Origin: Cymbidium sinense
Taxonomy: Eukaryota; Streptophyta; Magnoliopsida; Asparagales; Orchidaceae
Length of the DNA stretch: 64,000 nt
Reading direction: 5' to 3'
Assembly (NCBI GenBank): GCA_021442155.1
Contig: CM038215.1
Location: 278,926,413 to 278,990,412, forward strand
This document shows positions 1 through 12,645 of the stretch, in pieces. The notes under the pieces are model-generated. The model ran no database searches. It was not told where the DNA came from and saw only the letters and a program-made list of their open reading frames with translations. Each line of letters begins with the position of its first letter. Within the stretch, counting starts at the first letter, position 1. The position numbers and the translations under genes were made by a program.

Positions 1-1093
1 AGCAAAGATGGTTGAGGGATTTAATTTATAGCATCAATGAAATGGGGAGTGGGAAGCTCATTGTAGCAATTTCAATGGTCCTGACGAGTTGTCACCTAGG
101 ATGAAGGGTGATGGGGCTAGGGAGTTAAGGGAGAGATGTGATTTTTGTTTTATTGAATGCCTTGGGTGTTATGGATGTAACATTTACAGTTTAGGTGTGA
201 AATATATAATATTTAAGGATCTGAGTGTTATGTATGTAAATACAACTAGAAGTTATCAACAAAATATTGTTAATGTTAACCGTATGATACCTAATGAAAG
301 GCGGCCCTTAAGCACTATGCCAAAATTTTCACTAAGACAAAGTAAGCATCACTAAAACTATCCACTCTATTAAAAATCCTGAATTACTAACAAAATGCAG
401 CATCACCTGCCACTTTAGGACATGAGCTGAAAACAAAAAAGCCCAAAGATCCCAACCAGTGCCTTTAAAAAATCCTTTCATAACATGCCAAATTAAAAAC
501 AAACCATCAAGAAGTACACAGTAAATAGATCAGGATTATCTGACTACAACATCACATACAAGCATGAAAAGCGACTTTACTCAATGAATGAAAAGTAATA
601 TTATATAGTGTTACAGTAAGATATAAGTGGAAGAGAAAGATGAGGCAAGAGAGAGAAAAAAAAAAGATAATTATGGAACCTAGATTCTACATCTTCCTTA
701 ACCTGTCCTCTGCATATAATAGTTTAAATTTTGCATACTCCGATCCAGTAACCCAAGATGTATAAAACTAGAATCACAACGTATAGGTACAGTTCAATCG
801 GATTCACAATTAAAACGTTCCAACAAAACAAGATGAATTAAAACCCTTAAATTGAAGAGATTAAGGCATGCAAAGGAAAGGCCGCCATATTACAATACAA
901 ATCAATAACGCCTTCTTAAAAGCATCTAATCCTTCCATATTCTTGCATCTATCAGACAAGTAGATCATTGTGAAATAACGTTATAGTGATCGCACCGATC
1001 CATGATTCATGCACCAAAAAGAAAGATCCCAGGCCCTAGTTAAAAATTAACAAAAAAACAAACAAAACCAGAGAAATAGAACAATAAGCTTAC

Positions 1094-1121
1094 TGGAGAG
1101 GATATCCTGGTAGACCAACAT
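1094..1121 (-). CDS. TCTP: First coding exon of TCTP (translationally controlled tumour protein)
   Basis: Read on the minus strand, ATG at 1121-1119 opens MLVYQDILS and then a split codon beginning with A. A canonical donor GTAAGC follows at 1093-1088. Plant TCTPs begin MLVYQDLL(T)..DELLSDS, and in animals too the first intron falls after about nine codons, so sequence and intron position both fit. TCTP is a small, abundant cytosolic, growth-linked protein with a Mss4-like fold. The remaining exons would lie at lower coordinates; I see no second TCTP exon in 1-1080, so they are outside the window. The open frame extends upstream of this ATG to 1253, but that crosses the TATA box and is not coding. 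Nine residues are few, but they are the invariant start of the family and sit behind a good promoter. Confidence 0.78.
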
Positions 1122-1245
1122 GGTGCTTTCAATGAATTTCAACGCAAACCATAAAGTTCTGAAGAACCGACGGAAAGCTCTAGGGTTTGATATGAGGCGA
1201 AAAGGAGAGAGGGCGAAGACGGCAGTCGACTTGGTATAAATAGTA
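1122..1245 (-). promoter_or_regulatory. TCTP core promoter and 5' UTR with TOP-like pyrimidine tract
   Basis: On the minus strand TATTTATA lies at 1242-1235. About 22-30 bases downstream is the tract CCCTCTCTCCTTTT (1213-1200), where transcription should start. TCTP mRNA is a classic 5'-TOP mRNA in animals, whose translation is controlled through a leading pyrimidine tract; a TOP role here is inferred. The predicted 5' UTR is about 90 bases and contains the plant-typical AAACCCTAGA. Confidence 0.55.
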
Positions 1246-1260
1246 TTTGACACTAAGAAA

Positions 1261-2541
1261 ATAACATACTTTTTTTTTAGGACCGTCTGATTGCATCCAC
1301 ATTATAAGCTAATGAATGGCTATTAATATTCCCAATTTGAAGCTCAATTGGAGAATTTAGATGAAAATTTTTCTCTTAAAATTTAATTATAATTAATTTA
1401 ATATTTATTAAATTTATTATTAAATGAATATAATATTAAATAATTNNNNNNNNNNNNNNNNNNNNNNNNNNNNNNNNNNNNNNNNNNNNNNNNNNNNNNN
1501 NNNNNNNNNNNNNNNNNNNNNNNNNNNNNNNNNNNNNNNNNNNNNTATACTTCTATATATCAAAATGGATTAAATTGAAAATAAAATCTTATAAAAATGC
1601 ATATGATGATTTTTAAGATATATGAAAAATGGGGTATATTTTAAAATATGTTTTTACCTGTTTGATGAAATTTGGATATTAGATGGGATTTATATACTAG
1701 TCATCTGGATGTGAGTGCAAATAGAGCACATATAATCAAGTTTAAATAAAAGGAGAAATCATCTCGTGATCTTAAGAATTAATTCTTTGGTGTATGTGAT
1801 ATACAATAAGAGATTGAATGATAAAAATATGAAAAAAAGGTTCGATGGATGATGAATATCTTTTGTGAAGATATGCCATCAAATGAAGAATGGTTTGTGG
1901 ACAATAACAATGGGGAATCACTATTTAAGTTAAAACAACAATATCTGAATGTTGATTTGCTTCTTCAATAGAGATAGAAGCAGTACTAGTACATTTAATA
2001 CAAGCCAATAAGATATATAAAAAAGATATCTATAAAAGTTTAAGCATTTGAAGTTGCTTTAAGTTTATTTAATATTTTTAATTTTTTATAAATTATTATT
2101 GATTATAGAAGAGAGAAGATGATTGAGATTGAAGAAGAGAAATAATGGAAAAACATAGACTCAATTGAAGCTAAGATAGTGGAGAAAAATATTCATTATG
2201 ATGGCAACTCCAATGAAGACCCCCTGAGTGATGAGGGGTTGAGGACTTTTGATTGTTTGTTATATTTTTATTTAGATTTATGAATGTCGCTATGTTGGAC
2301 AATAAGAGTGAAATGGGATAAATTTATTGTGCTTTACATATTTGATGTCTTACTTTACTTTGATATATTATGTTACTTTTTATTATTATCTTATGCTCCT
2401 TTGATTAGTTGATGTTTGTTTTACACTTTCACTATACACAATTTATTACATTGTACTTTGTGTTGTGCAATTTGTTACTTGGTATACATGCAATTTGATA
2501 CTTCTTACTAGGTTAGGTTGTTAATGTCCATTTTTAATATA
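1261..2541. other. AT-rich intergenic DNA with a 100-N assembly gap
   Basis: Positions 1446-1545 are exactly 100 N, a conventional scaffold join of unknown true size. The rest is AT-rich. A stretch at 1850-2290 has remnants of an open frame with acidic residues near its end, suggestive of a decayed transposase tail, but I could not assign it to a family. Confidence 0.8.
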
Positions 2542-2546
2542 TTTAT

Positions 2547-4209
2547 TGTCACGACCCGGCCCGGGAGCTTGGAATACCAAGCGAGGTGACGATGGAGAAT
2601 AAAAAAACATTTCTATAACAATTCCAATATAAATTTAAAGTCTCCAACTATACAATCATAAAAGCCTACAATCTGATAATTTAAAAATCAAATCATACAA
2701 ATGTTTATACGATTCGAGGAAAAATACACTTTAACATAACTCAACATAATTTTCGACATAAATACCTATCTCCCCGGTTCGCCTCGGTAGCGACTTTCCT
2801 CGGTCGTTTAATTGGGATTACGCGAAAAGATTAAACAATGAATGAATATAATTCGATTGGGTTAATTATCTTATTACATATAGTAACGAAAAAAAAGCGG
2901 TATGCGTGCGGTTTTACAGTCCGCAGTACAGTACGTAAAAGAAAATAATCCTCAAACAATCAATCGTATGTGAGGTAAGTATCGTAAATATTTAGCGATA
3001 GCGTATGTCGATATATAAACATTTAGATGGTATATGGTTTTTAAACATTTAGCGGTAGCGTATGAACTTTTACTTTTACCTTTATCGCGTCAGTCGCGTC
3101 ATACTCATCCAAAGGATGAGTATCAACCTTTACCATTTCTTCCGGCCTTTTGAATCATATTTGTGCACGCGGTATTCGTCTCCAGTAGGGGGTGAACTCG
3201 AAACTGACATCTGGCATTCGTAGCATCTGATCATCGTATAGGCGTTAATTCATAATGATCATCGATGACTTTATAAAATGAATCGTGATATGATCAGCAT
3301 TCGGATATTATCCGAATAAGCGATATTCACAATTTATATAAAAGCGGGAAAATCATCACGGTGGTCAGGGAAAAAAGTCAAAATCATCTAAACATTCATC
3401 ATGCGGAAAGTAAAGATATTTTTTACCATAAATGTAAGAATATAATTACCCACTTTTAACTGCGGTTCCTCTTGAACCTCCTTTCCTTTAATGATTCCTT
3501 CCTTAATTTGCAATTCATAAAATATTAAGTGTTAAAGTTACTTAATATATAACATTAATTGATTATCATACCCCATCAAATGATTCTAATCTAACGATAA
3601 TATAAATACATTTCCTTATATGTGCTCCTAAAATCTAATACTCCCTTTCTTATTTTTCTTAAATTTATTCTTGAAATGATCTTAAAATGATTCTTAAACT
3701 AAATTTATCTTATTAATTCTAATTTAAAGTCCTTACTGAAATCTATAACCCTAAGTTAGAATTATAAACCTTAAGTTAACTTGAAATGACAAAAAAAAAT
3801 CATAGCTAATAACATAATAATTAACAATTGAATTAAATTAACTATATTAATATATATATATATTTTTTATATACCTCTCGGTTGCTTGCGCGTCTTCCCT
3901 TCCCTCCTTTTGATTGCTTGCAGACTCTCCGTGCTCAGGTCGACAGGTGAGCCTCACTTTCGGTAGACGCGAAACTCTCTTCTTCTTCCTTGGCGAATAG
4001 CGCCGAAAGTATCCTCCTTTCTTTTTCGTCGTCGAACGCAGCTATTTCACTTCGGTAGACTGCTAATTCTCCTCTTCTCTCCTTCTCTCCTTCTCGTGTT
4101 TTTTTTTTTTTTGGGGCTCGGTTTGGTTTCAGAGGCAGAACACTCGTTGATTACTTTTCCTCTTTCAGCATTAACGCTGAGTTCTTTTTTTTTAGGTTTG
4201 GTTATTACA
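2547..4209 (-). repeat. 3' LTR of the Tekay-like element (left copy)
   Basis: 1663 bases, starting TGTCACGACCCGG and ending GGTTATTACA on the plus strand. It shares long AT-rich blocks with 8407-10001, interrupted by small mismatched or indel patches. It includes a hairpin-prone CTCATCC/GGATGAG segment near 3105-3122 and a CT-rich tract at 3880-4110. Confidence 0.88.
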
Positions 4210-4859
4210 ATCTCTCCCTCTTATAAAAATTTTGTCCGAAATTTAAATGACAATAAATAGAAATACACATACTTTACTTAAATAATTGAGGGTATAGTTC
4301 TCATTTGATTCCTTCTCCGTAGCCTCTCGATCGATCCATGTTTTACGAACAAATGAAATTTCTATTCACGAGATGCTTGATATCATAATCTATAATTCTT
4401 TCTCCTCCATAAATGTGAGATCCATTTGAATATCATAGGATCGATAATAATCTTGTTGCCATCGGTAACATATTTTGAGAAATATGAAACATATTGTGCA
4501 CTCCTTGCATGTGTGAAGGTAAAAAGGTCTATAAGCCACTTCCCAATTCTTTCCAAGATTTCATATGGATATATGTGTGCTTAACTTTCCAACTTTGCCA
4601 ATCGTTTTATACCTTTCATGGTGACTTTAAGAAATAACAATTCTCACTTCAAATTCTTGTAGATGTTTAGCATCATAGTATTTCTTCTTTATCTGAACAA
4701 CTTTTAATTTATCACGGATCAATCGGATCTTCTCGGTAGCTTATATATCCGATGATTCTTCACTTGTCTCCACCCAAATGTTATTTGCATTTCCTTCCAT
4801 ACAATCTTGTAGCCATATACTTGAAACTATTATTATAAGTAAACTCAATCAAAGGCAAA

Positions 4860-5260
4860 TGAACTTCCCAATTTTCTCAACTCGAACAAGAGTCAAATCT
4901 TCCGGTGTTTGAATTCTTTTTCGGTTTGAGGATGGAATCGATCTTGAAAGTAAACTTTACTAAACTTCTTGAATTTTTTCTCCACAATCTAGATGTAAAT
5001 CGCCATCCGTCGGACTATAGATTTTGGCACATGTAACTTAGCGATTTCATCAACATATTTTCTTTGCTAGTTTTCAACATCAGTTGTTTGATAGGTATAA
5101 AGTGTCGCGATTTAGTCAACCTATCAATAATAACCCAAATAACATCGACCTCTTACGGATCTAGGCAAACCACAAAATCCATATATCGTCCATTTTCACT
5201 TTCGGGTATCGGTAAAGTCAAACACGATGTTCCTTAATCATCGACATGATTGACATTTAG
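4860..5260 (-). pseudogene. Integrase core remnant of the Tekay-like element
   Basis: On the minus strand, broken frames read KWTIYGFCGLPRS, then pieces equivalent to VIVDRLTKS, then KYVDEIAKLHVPKSIV. These follow the order of the Ty3/gypsy integrase core (MDFVVGLPR..., VDRLTKSAHF..., YIREIVRLHGVP.SIVSDR). Stops and frameshifts interrupt every piece. It would have catalysed insertion of the cDNA and is non-functional. Confidence 0.7.
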
Positions 5261-5719
5261 AGACATTTACACTTCTTTTCATTCACGGAAATATTTTCTT
5301 AAGATCTTGATACATTTTGCTCTTGCGGATGAATTGTATAATTATAATGATGTCTTGTAATATGTCTTTTCTCAAATCTCCGATATTTGGAATGCAAATT
5401 TATGATATTTCAATAATCCCTTCATTGATTTCAAAATCTTACGTATGACCTACCTTTACCAAATCTAAAATTTTTTTATAGTCACATCTTGAGGTAAAAT
5501 ATTTTGTCTTTCAAATTTGATTTTATAATATCGATTTAGATAAAGCATGATCATCAGATTTGATAATTAAAATTTTCAATTTTTCTAAATCTTTAATCAA
5601 CTCGATGAGATCGACCAATAAACCTACGATGTTTTTTTCTCAAAGCGTATTACATTTATTCCACGGATGATATTGAATATCTAAATCATGTCTTTAATGA
5701 GTTCCAAATCTTCTTTTGC

Positions 5720-6640
5720 AATTTAGCTCCTTACGGTAAAGATATATTTCAAGCTTTGATGATCGGTGAAAACTTCACACCTTTCCATATAAATAATGTC
5801 TCCAAATTTTTTAATATCCTGTAGCTCAGGATCATGGGTGGGATAGTTCTTTTCATGATTTTGATTCTGGCATGCTCTTCCATTCTGCGTAAGTATCCAG
5901 CTCTTAATGATGTATCACTATAAATTTGAAATCCTTGTCGCGATGGAATAGTTATCTTTGTCGTTAAATAATTCTTCAATTTTGAAAAGTCTTTTCACTT
6001 TCCGATCGACCTTCAAACTTGGCTCTTTACGAGTTAATCTTGATAGTGGATCTGAAAACCCTTCAACAAATCTCCTTAATATCTGCCAAGAAACTTACTT
6101 ACGTGACGATTGGTAGGTAGGCCATTATTCTCGACTTTCTGCCATTCGAAATCCCTTCACTTCTTAATCGTGTCAAGAATATGATATCTTCAAATTCTTA
6201 GAAAATTTTGCATATAATTCATCTTTCAAAGCTTGCAAAATAATGTGAAGGTGGTTTTCATGAGGTCATTGTCTAATAAATTAGAATATCATCTATGAAT
6301 CTGATCACAAATGAATCTAAAAAAAAAAGATTCATTCATTCATATAAATCTGTTGGCATTTATTAAAAATCACCACTCATAGTGCTTACCCTTTGCTTGA
6401 ATGCGTCTTTGGTATATCTTCTTCTTTAATTCTCAGTGATAACCCGATCTTTAAATCAATGAAAATCTTTCCTTTGGCGGTCAAAGATATCATCAATTCT
6501 TGGTAAGGGATATTTATTCTTGAGGTGAGTTTGTTAAGTTCTAATGTCGATGCATGGCTCCCATCTTTCTTTTCACAAATAATCAGGAGCTCCCCGAGGA
6601 GATGTCTTAGGCACGATAAATCCCTTCTAATAATTCTTGC
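5720..6640 (-). pseudogene. Reverse transcriptase and RNase H remnant of the Tekay-like element
   Basis: Minus-strand fragments in order: SPRGAPDYL, then CIDIRT, NKYPLPRIDD, a stretch like HLHIILQALKDELYAKFSK near 6180-6240, and an RNase H piece GFQIYSDTSLRAGYL...LETLFIWKGVKF (5979-5749). These match the Ty3/gypsy series GAP(V)LFVKKKDGS - CIDYRQLN - NKYPLPRIDD - LRIVLQTLREHQLYAKFSKCEF - YSDASLKGLGCVL...HYLYG. The YxDD-containing segment is damaged. The domain copies element RNA to DNA in intact relatives. Confidence 0.82.
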
Positions 6641-7268
6641 AGTTGATTCTTCAACTCTTGTAATTCTTTGATTGCCATTCTATATGGTACCTTTTCTTCA
6701 GTTTGCATCTTGAATTAACCAGAGAAATCATCTCATTTGGAGGTAAACGGTAAATCATCAGAAAAACTTTTGGTATATCCCATCTTCTTTCTTTATAACA
6801 TCTATAATTTGAGCAAGAAAACCTTAGCCTTTTGTTAGCATCTTTTGAACTTTCAAGCAAGACCATCATAATACTCACTCCCATCATGAATCTTCTTCTT
6901 TTGAATATTGAATTTTTATCTTTTAGAACAATCTATAGTAGCATGATATTTAGTAGCAATTCCTAAAATTACATCAAATTCATATATTGGATCTTATTAA
7001 ATTGGCATTCAAGTTTCTTTCCGCGGATATTTAGGTTCACAAATATTTTTATTCATTTGAGACCCATTTGGCATTCTTCTTGAGAAATCTAGGACATCTT
7101 CATAACTTGTAATCCAAAATTTTCATACATCCGATATAAATGAATGTGAGGCTCTCAAATAAAACTCTTTGATTTACTTTAATAAAGATGATACCATAAT
7201 GAGTACATATGAAGCAATTATATAGCCTGATGATAAAAGTGTAGCATCTTAATATAAATAAAGACATC

Positions 7269-8170
7269 TCAAATAACATGGTGAGTCTTTTCTTCTTTTG
7301 CGTGAGTGCATAAACTTCGGTGTATGTTACATCGGTTCAGTTTGAGGTGGGCGATCGATTGATTGATCATCCTTTGTACCCCGTCCTCAGGAGGTTGAAT
7401 ATTTGTATCCGAAGATCTCGACTCGAGAGGGCAAGATTTTGCCATATGTCTGGTGATAAGCAAGTGTTTGTGCACGAGACACTCTCCTTTATGTGCTCTT
7501 CCACATCTTGGGCATGTATACCTACTTGGCATGGGTATCGACTTGAACTTCTTCAGGTTTGATTTTTTTGGTTTGAACATTTTGTAAATTTTGGCTATCA
7601 TTTCCTCTTATGAATATCTCTCCTCCTACGGTGGCTTGCATCCCAATTATCCCAGCTCCTGATGCAATCATAATCGATACCCAAAGGAATTAAGGTCGAT
7701 TACATCCTTCAGGATAGAAACTATGGCATTTTTCTTACATTTGGTATCAATTGAGGTACGCTTGAAAGCATTGTGAACTGACTTCATATTGCATTATAGC
7801 GATCTCCACAATATTCGATGAATTTATCTTGCATTCGTCTAGGCGAGATGGGTACAAACTCTAAAGTCTTCATAAAGTCCTCCCATGAAATAAGGCGCAG
7901 ACCTCCTTCAAATTTCTCTTTAGCGTCTCGCCACCATCTCGACTTCACCCTCAAAGCAAAAGAAGCCAAAACAACTCTTCTTTTAGGGCATGACATGCTT
8001 TTAAGATTTTCTCATCCGCATCAACCAATTTTACGATTCTGGGTCCTCATCCAGAAAGAGGGACTCATATCTTGAAATAGTTTGATTCTTATCAATAGAA
8101 ACCCCACCACTTCCACTAGCTTGGGTAGGTGATTCCTTATCATTTGAGTCATTGCTTCCATCATTTGAGT
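7269..8170 (-). pseudogene. Gag remnant with CCHC zinc knuckle, Tekay-like element
   Basis: The minus strand carries two recognisable blocks. At 7996-7784 a capsid-like piece includes SRWWRDAKEKFEG..LISWEDFMKTL and is typical of retrotransposon Gag. At 7601-7269 is CPRCGRAHKGECLVHKH followed by GHMAKSCP-like residues, the chromovirus nucleocapsid double knuckle. Frameshifts separate the blocks. Open frames on the opposite strand here are antisense shadows. Confidence 0.82.
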
Positions 8171-8406
8171 AAATGCATCATTAGTGAAGGTGGTTGCACC
8201 AAATTGGTGCTTCGTGGTTTGTGCCTCTTTTTCATATCATCTTCTTGAATTGATTCATAGGCACAGAAGCCAAATTTATTATAATCGTTACACATCAATC
8301 AATATAATCATATGTAATTCTCTTCTAAATTTTATCATCTTCATTGGCTCTTTGATTTTTTTTTTTGATACTTATATGTAAATATAAAATCTAGCTCGAT
8401 CACTCT

Positions 8407-10001
8407 TGTCGGCCGACGGGAGCTTGGAATCTGCGGGGAGCAGACGATCGGAATAAAAAAACATTTATCGATTCCGATATAAATTTAAAGTCTCGTTCCT
8501 GATAAAAAAGCCTGATCAATAATTTAAAAATCACATCCATAAATGTTATCTGATTCGGAAAAATACACTTTTTAACTCAACATAATTTCTTGCGTAAATC
8601 TTTATCTCGCGGTTCTCTACGGTAAGCGACTTTCCTTCATCGGTCATTTAATTAGGATTATTACGAAAAGATTAAGCAAATAAATGAATATAATTGATTG
8701 GGTGATTATCTTTATATTTATAGTAAACAAGAAAAAAGAAACTAGTATGCGTGCAGGTTTTCATGTAGTAGTACGTAAAAGAAAATAATTCTCAAACAAT
8801 CAATGTGAGGTAAGTATGCATAAACATTTAGCGATAGCATATGGGGTGGGTATAAACATTTAGCGGTAGCATGTAGGTGTATTCATAAACATTTAGAGCG
8901 TATGAACTTTTACTTTTAACTTTATCGCGTCCATCTATCTCATCCAAAGGATGAGTATCTCCTTACCATTTGATTTCCGGCGCTTTTGAATCATATTTGT
9001 GCAGTGCATTCGTCCCGGTAGGGGGGGAACTGAAACTGGCATTCATTCTGATCTATCACTATGGACATTAATTCATGTTGTAAATCGATATTTTATAAAA
9101 TGAATCGTGATATGATCGCGCAGGGTATTATCCAACATGAAGAAGCGATGTATTCACAATTTATATAAAAGCGGGAAAATCATCGGTGGCGGTCGGGAAA
9201 AAAGTCAAAATCATCTAAACATGCATTTCATCGGGGAAAGTATATTTTTAAATGTAAGAAACGTATAATTAACTTTTGCGGTTTTCTCTTGAACCTCCTT
9301 TCCTTTAATGATTCCTTCCTTAATTCAATTCTATAACATAAAATGTTAAGTGTTACTTAATATATACATTAATTGATTATCATGCATTGAATGATTACAA
9401 TTAACGATAATATAAATACATTTCCTTTATATGTGCTCTAAAATCTAATACTCCCCTTTCCTTATTTTTCTTAAATTTATTCTTGAAATGATCTTAAAAT
9501 GATTCTTAAACTAAATTTTATTTATCTTCTAATTCTAATTTAAAGTCTGAAATCTATAAGTTATTATAAACCCTAAGTTAACTTGAAATGACAAAAAAAA
9601 ATCATAGCTAATAACATAACAATTAACAATTCAATTAAATTAACTATATTAATATATATATTTTTTTATATACCTCTCGGTTGCTTGCGCGTCTTCCCTT
9701 CCCTCCTCTCGATTGCTTGCAGACTCCGTGATCAAGGTCGACGGCAGCCTCACTTGGCTAGACGAAACTCTCTTCTTCTTCCTTGGCGACCAGCGAAAGG
9801 CTATCCTCCTTTCTCTCTCATTGAACCGCGGAAAGCTATTCTCTACTGGCACGCCGGGTAATTCTCCTCTTCTCTCCTTCTCTCGCGTGTTTTTTTTTTT
9901 GCTCGGTTTGGTTTGAGAGAACTCGTTGATTACTTTTCCTCTTTCCGCGGCTAACCATCGCGGCGGTTGCTTTTTTTTTTTTTAAGTTTCGGGTTATTAC
10001 A
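8407..10001 (-). repeat. 5' LTR of the Tekay-like element (right copy)
   Basis: 1595 bases, homologous to the left LTR, with GGGTTATTACA at its outer edge and the target duplication TTTAT directly after. A degenerate match to the usual tRNA-Met primer site may lie some 40 bases inside (minus strand, near 8375-8350) but is not convincing. Confidence 0.85.
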
Positions 10002-10006
10002 TTTAT

Positions 10007-11419
10007 AGGTTAGGATGTTAATATATAAATTCTTACGTTTATTTTGACTCTACATACTTCTTTGATTGTGAGTTTTACACCTCAACACATTTAGTGGCTT
10101 ACATCTAACCTTATGGTCGAAAAACACTTTAATGCCAAATGCAATTTTGAACATTTTAGGCATATCTTGAAGATATCTTGTTGTAAAGTGTGGCACATGT
10201 CCTCCGATTTGTTGGTTTTATAGCAAAATAATATAAAGAATATGAGTATGATTGGGATGCTTTGATTTAGTGGTTTGCTACAAAATGAAACTATGATCAT
10301 GAATAATGCCTACAACTTTTTTAATGTCTTAAATCTCTTCAGTGGTGAATCATAGAGTGTATCTGATATATCACAAAATTCTCTATTACTTAAAATTAAC
10401 TCAAAATATTCCCCGTAGGCAAACATCTGCTAAAGATCTATAAGGTTCCCTTGGATGATGTAATCGACTACTTCGTGCTAATAAGTATCCTTTGGCCCGA
10501 TTGGGTTAAGTATTTCAGCTAAGTAGATCAGGATTCATGACAAACCATGCGATGGAACTATGGGATTATGATTAAGTTCATCATCATTTCATCTGCTTGA
10601 AGCTTGTGCCGATAGATTCTCTCTTTCCAAAATTAAATTGTTATTTCTATTTGCTACGCATTTGTTGTTTATCAGCTAGCCTTCATTGAAAGTATTCTCT
10701 TATGATCAAGAGTGGTAATTGGTCACATGAGCTTCCATGTATGAGAAATTTGAAACTAGTTAAAATTCTCGTAAAATGAGTGCAAAATTTCTGAAAAGTA
10801 TTTTATCTAAAATTTAATTAGCTTTTAAAAAAATTGACCTAGAACCACAGTTTTCATAAAGCGTCAAGCATGAATTTTTTAGGACACAATATCTTTTGGA
10901 CATGAAGCTAATCTGATCAGCTAAAATTAATATAATACATTAAGTCTATGTTTTAGCTTCATTATATGATTCATAATCTTAATTTTTCTATTGTTATCAC
11001 AATTTTGACATCACTTTTTATCAATTATTTTTTATGTTTATGGATCTTACCATTGGTCCACCATATGCATTCAGGAGTTTCCAGAAATGCTTCTTCAAAC
11101 TCACCAATCTATAACATTGCTCTTATTTTTATTTTATATCATTGCATATAATAATGACCTAAATGCAATTTCTTTTTGTTTATTATTTCTAGTTGTTTCT
11201 ATTTAAGAAAGCATTTTTTATCCATATCAAAATCTAAATTTTTTCCTCTATATATACTTAGCATGTTCTTTATAATCCTTGAAGAATTGAATAAATAAAA
11301 TCTTCCACATATTTTTACATCGTATCAAAACAATTTTCTTTGTTCCAAATATTTTTCTCTTTTTTATTTGTACTTGTTCATCTCTTTGTTGTCTTATCCA
11401 TCTCATCCATCCCTTCTTA
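10007..11419. other. Unassigned AT-rich spacer between two gypsy elements
   Basis: No exon, RNA gene or repeat with clear family signature was recognised. It is probably intergenic, or an intron of the AAA gene if that gene starts further left. Confidence 0.5.
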
Positions 11420-12645
11420 TGGCTAATAATTAAGGGTTGGCCTTCTTGATGAGGACTAATTAGAGTTTGGATGCCAAAAAGAAGAGGACTAAGGCCTTGA
11501 TGAAGTGAATGTGAGAATGGGGCTCAATTCATTAGCTAACACAAGACAACCCAAAACCTGAAAAATTCTAATTCTGACTTCAGGATTTTAGTGGGTAAAA
11601 CAACTGATTCTTTGGTCTTGAAATTTTAGAGAATTTTAATTCAAAGTGTCTTGAAACATTTCTAAGAATTTCATAATTTTTGAAAAAAAAATTCTTATTT
11701 TTTGGGATTTTTTTTTATAAAAAAAATTAGCTTACGAGAATTTCTCCCTAGTTGATGGTACAACTTGGGGGAATTTGATTTTAGGAAATAGGCTTAAGGT
11801 TAAGGAATGGGGCTTAACTTTGGTGATTAAAAGATTAGGGTTTTTAAAAAGTTTGTAGTTGCTCACCAAATTCAAAGGAATTTAAGTCCTTAAGTTGCGT
11901 GCTATAACAAGATTAGGTCTTGTTGTAATAATATCCTAGTCTGACCCTCCCTCCTTGGTTTTTAGTGGATTCTAGTGGGATGAAAATGTAGGAGAAATAT
12001 TTATCAGGTAGGAGAAATATTTATCAGGTAGATTGAAGAATGTAGAAGAGAACTACAATAAAACACTAATGTTTTTATAGAAGAAAGGTAAGTTAATTAT
12101 ACACCAAAGTGACTAGATAGGAGAGAACCAAATTCCTTCCATTGTTTGATTGGCCACCAAGCCCTCCAAATTTTCTTGACAACACTTAAGCTTCATTTTG
12201 TAGTAGAAAAGAGCATAAATAAGTTTTCTTACATGTTTTTAAATTTTAAAATAGTGTGAATTGAAGTGGGGCCAGCTCTCTTCTGTAACCATACAAACTA
12301 CCCCAATTTCTTCCTTGTTCGACACTTATTGATGTGATCATAATTAATTTATATAAATACCTATATTTTCATTAATTTAAATAAAGTTTCCATTTTATTT
12401 GAAAATTTAAATTCAAACATTTTATGTATTTGAATTTTGACATTCAAAATTTCAAACTACAATGATTATTGCACAAGTACACAACAAATGCATAGTTTTG
12501 CATAGGATGTTCACATAAATGAAATAAAAATCTTTTAGCTGAAGTCTACATTATGCTCTTGTTAATTGGACCTTACTACAATTTTCTTAGAGTTAGCTCT
12601 TATGGTGGTCTAATTCTATCGCCATGGGCCCCATGTGTCACATCA
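11420..12645 (-). repeat. 3' LTR of the second gypsy element
   Basis: Alignable by eye with 19884-20856 over most of its length, for example ACACAAGACAACCCAA, and GGGCCCCATG near the inner edge. It contains a private 20-bp tandem duplication (about 11989-12029). Confidence 0.75.

Larger units (their letters stand above)
2547..10001 (-). mobile_element. Complete, decayed Tekay/Del-like Ty3/gypsy retrotransposon
   Basis: Two related LTRs (2547-4209 and 8407-10001) begin TGTC on the plus strand and end GGTTATTACA. The element is flanked by a perfect 5-bp target duplication TTTAT (2542-2546 and 10002-10006). The internal coding remnants all read on the minus strand in the order gag, reverse transcriptase, RNase H, integrase from right to left, so the 5' LTR is the right one. 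The polypurine tract AAGAGGGAGAGAT (minus, 4222-4210) abuts the left LTR, whose minus-strand start is TGTAATAACC. Every domain is broken by frameshifts and stops. Assignment to the Tekay/Del chromovirus group rests on LTR termini, LTR length and RT wording; a chromodomain was not clearly seen. Confidence 0.9.

Noticed and set aside
1047..1253. 68-residue protein starting upstream of the TCTP ATG
   Set aside because: Its start lies above the TATA box and its end runs through the intron donor; only the MLVYQDILS part is coding.
7320..7562. 80-codon plus-strand frame
   Set aside because: Antisense to the gag zinc-knuckle region, which reads clearly on the minus strand.
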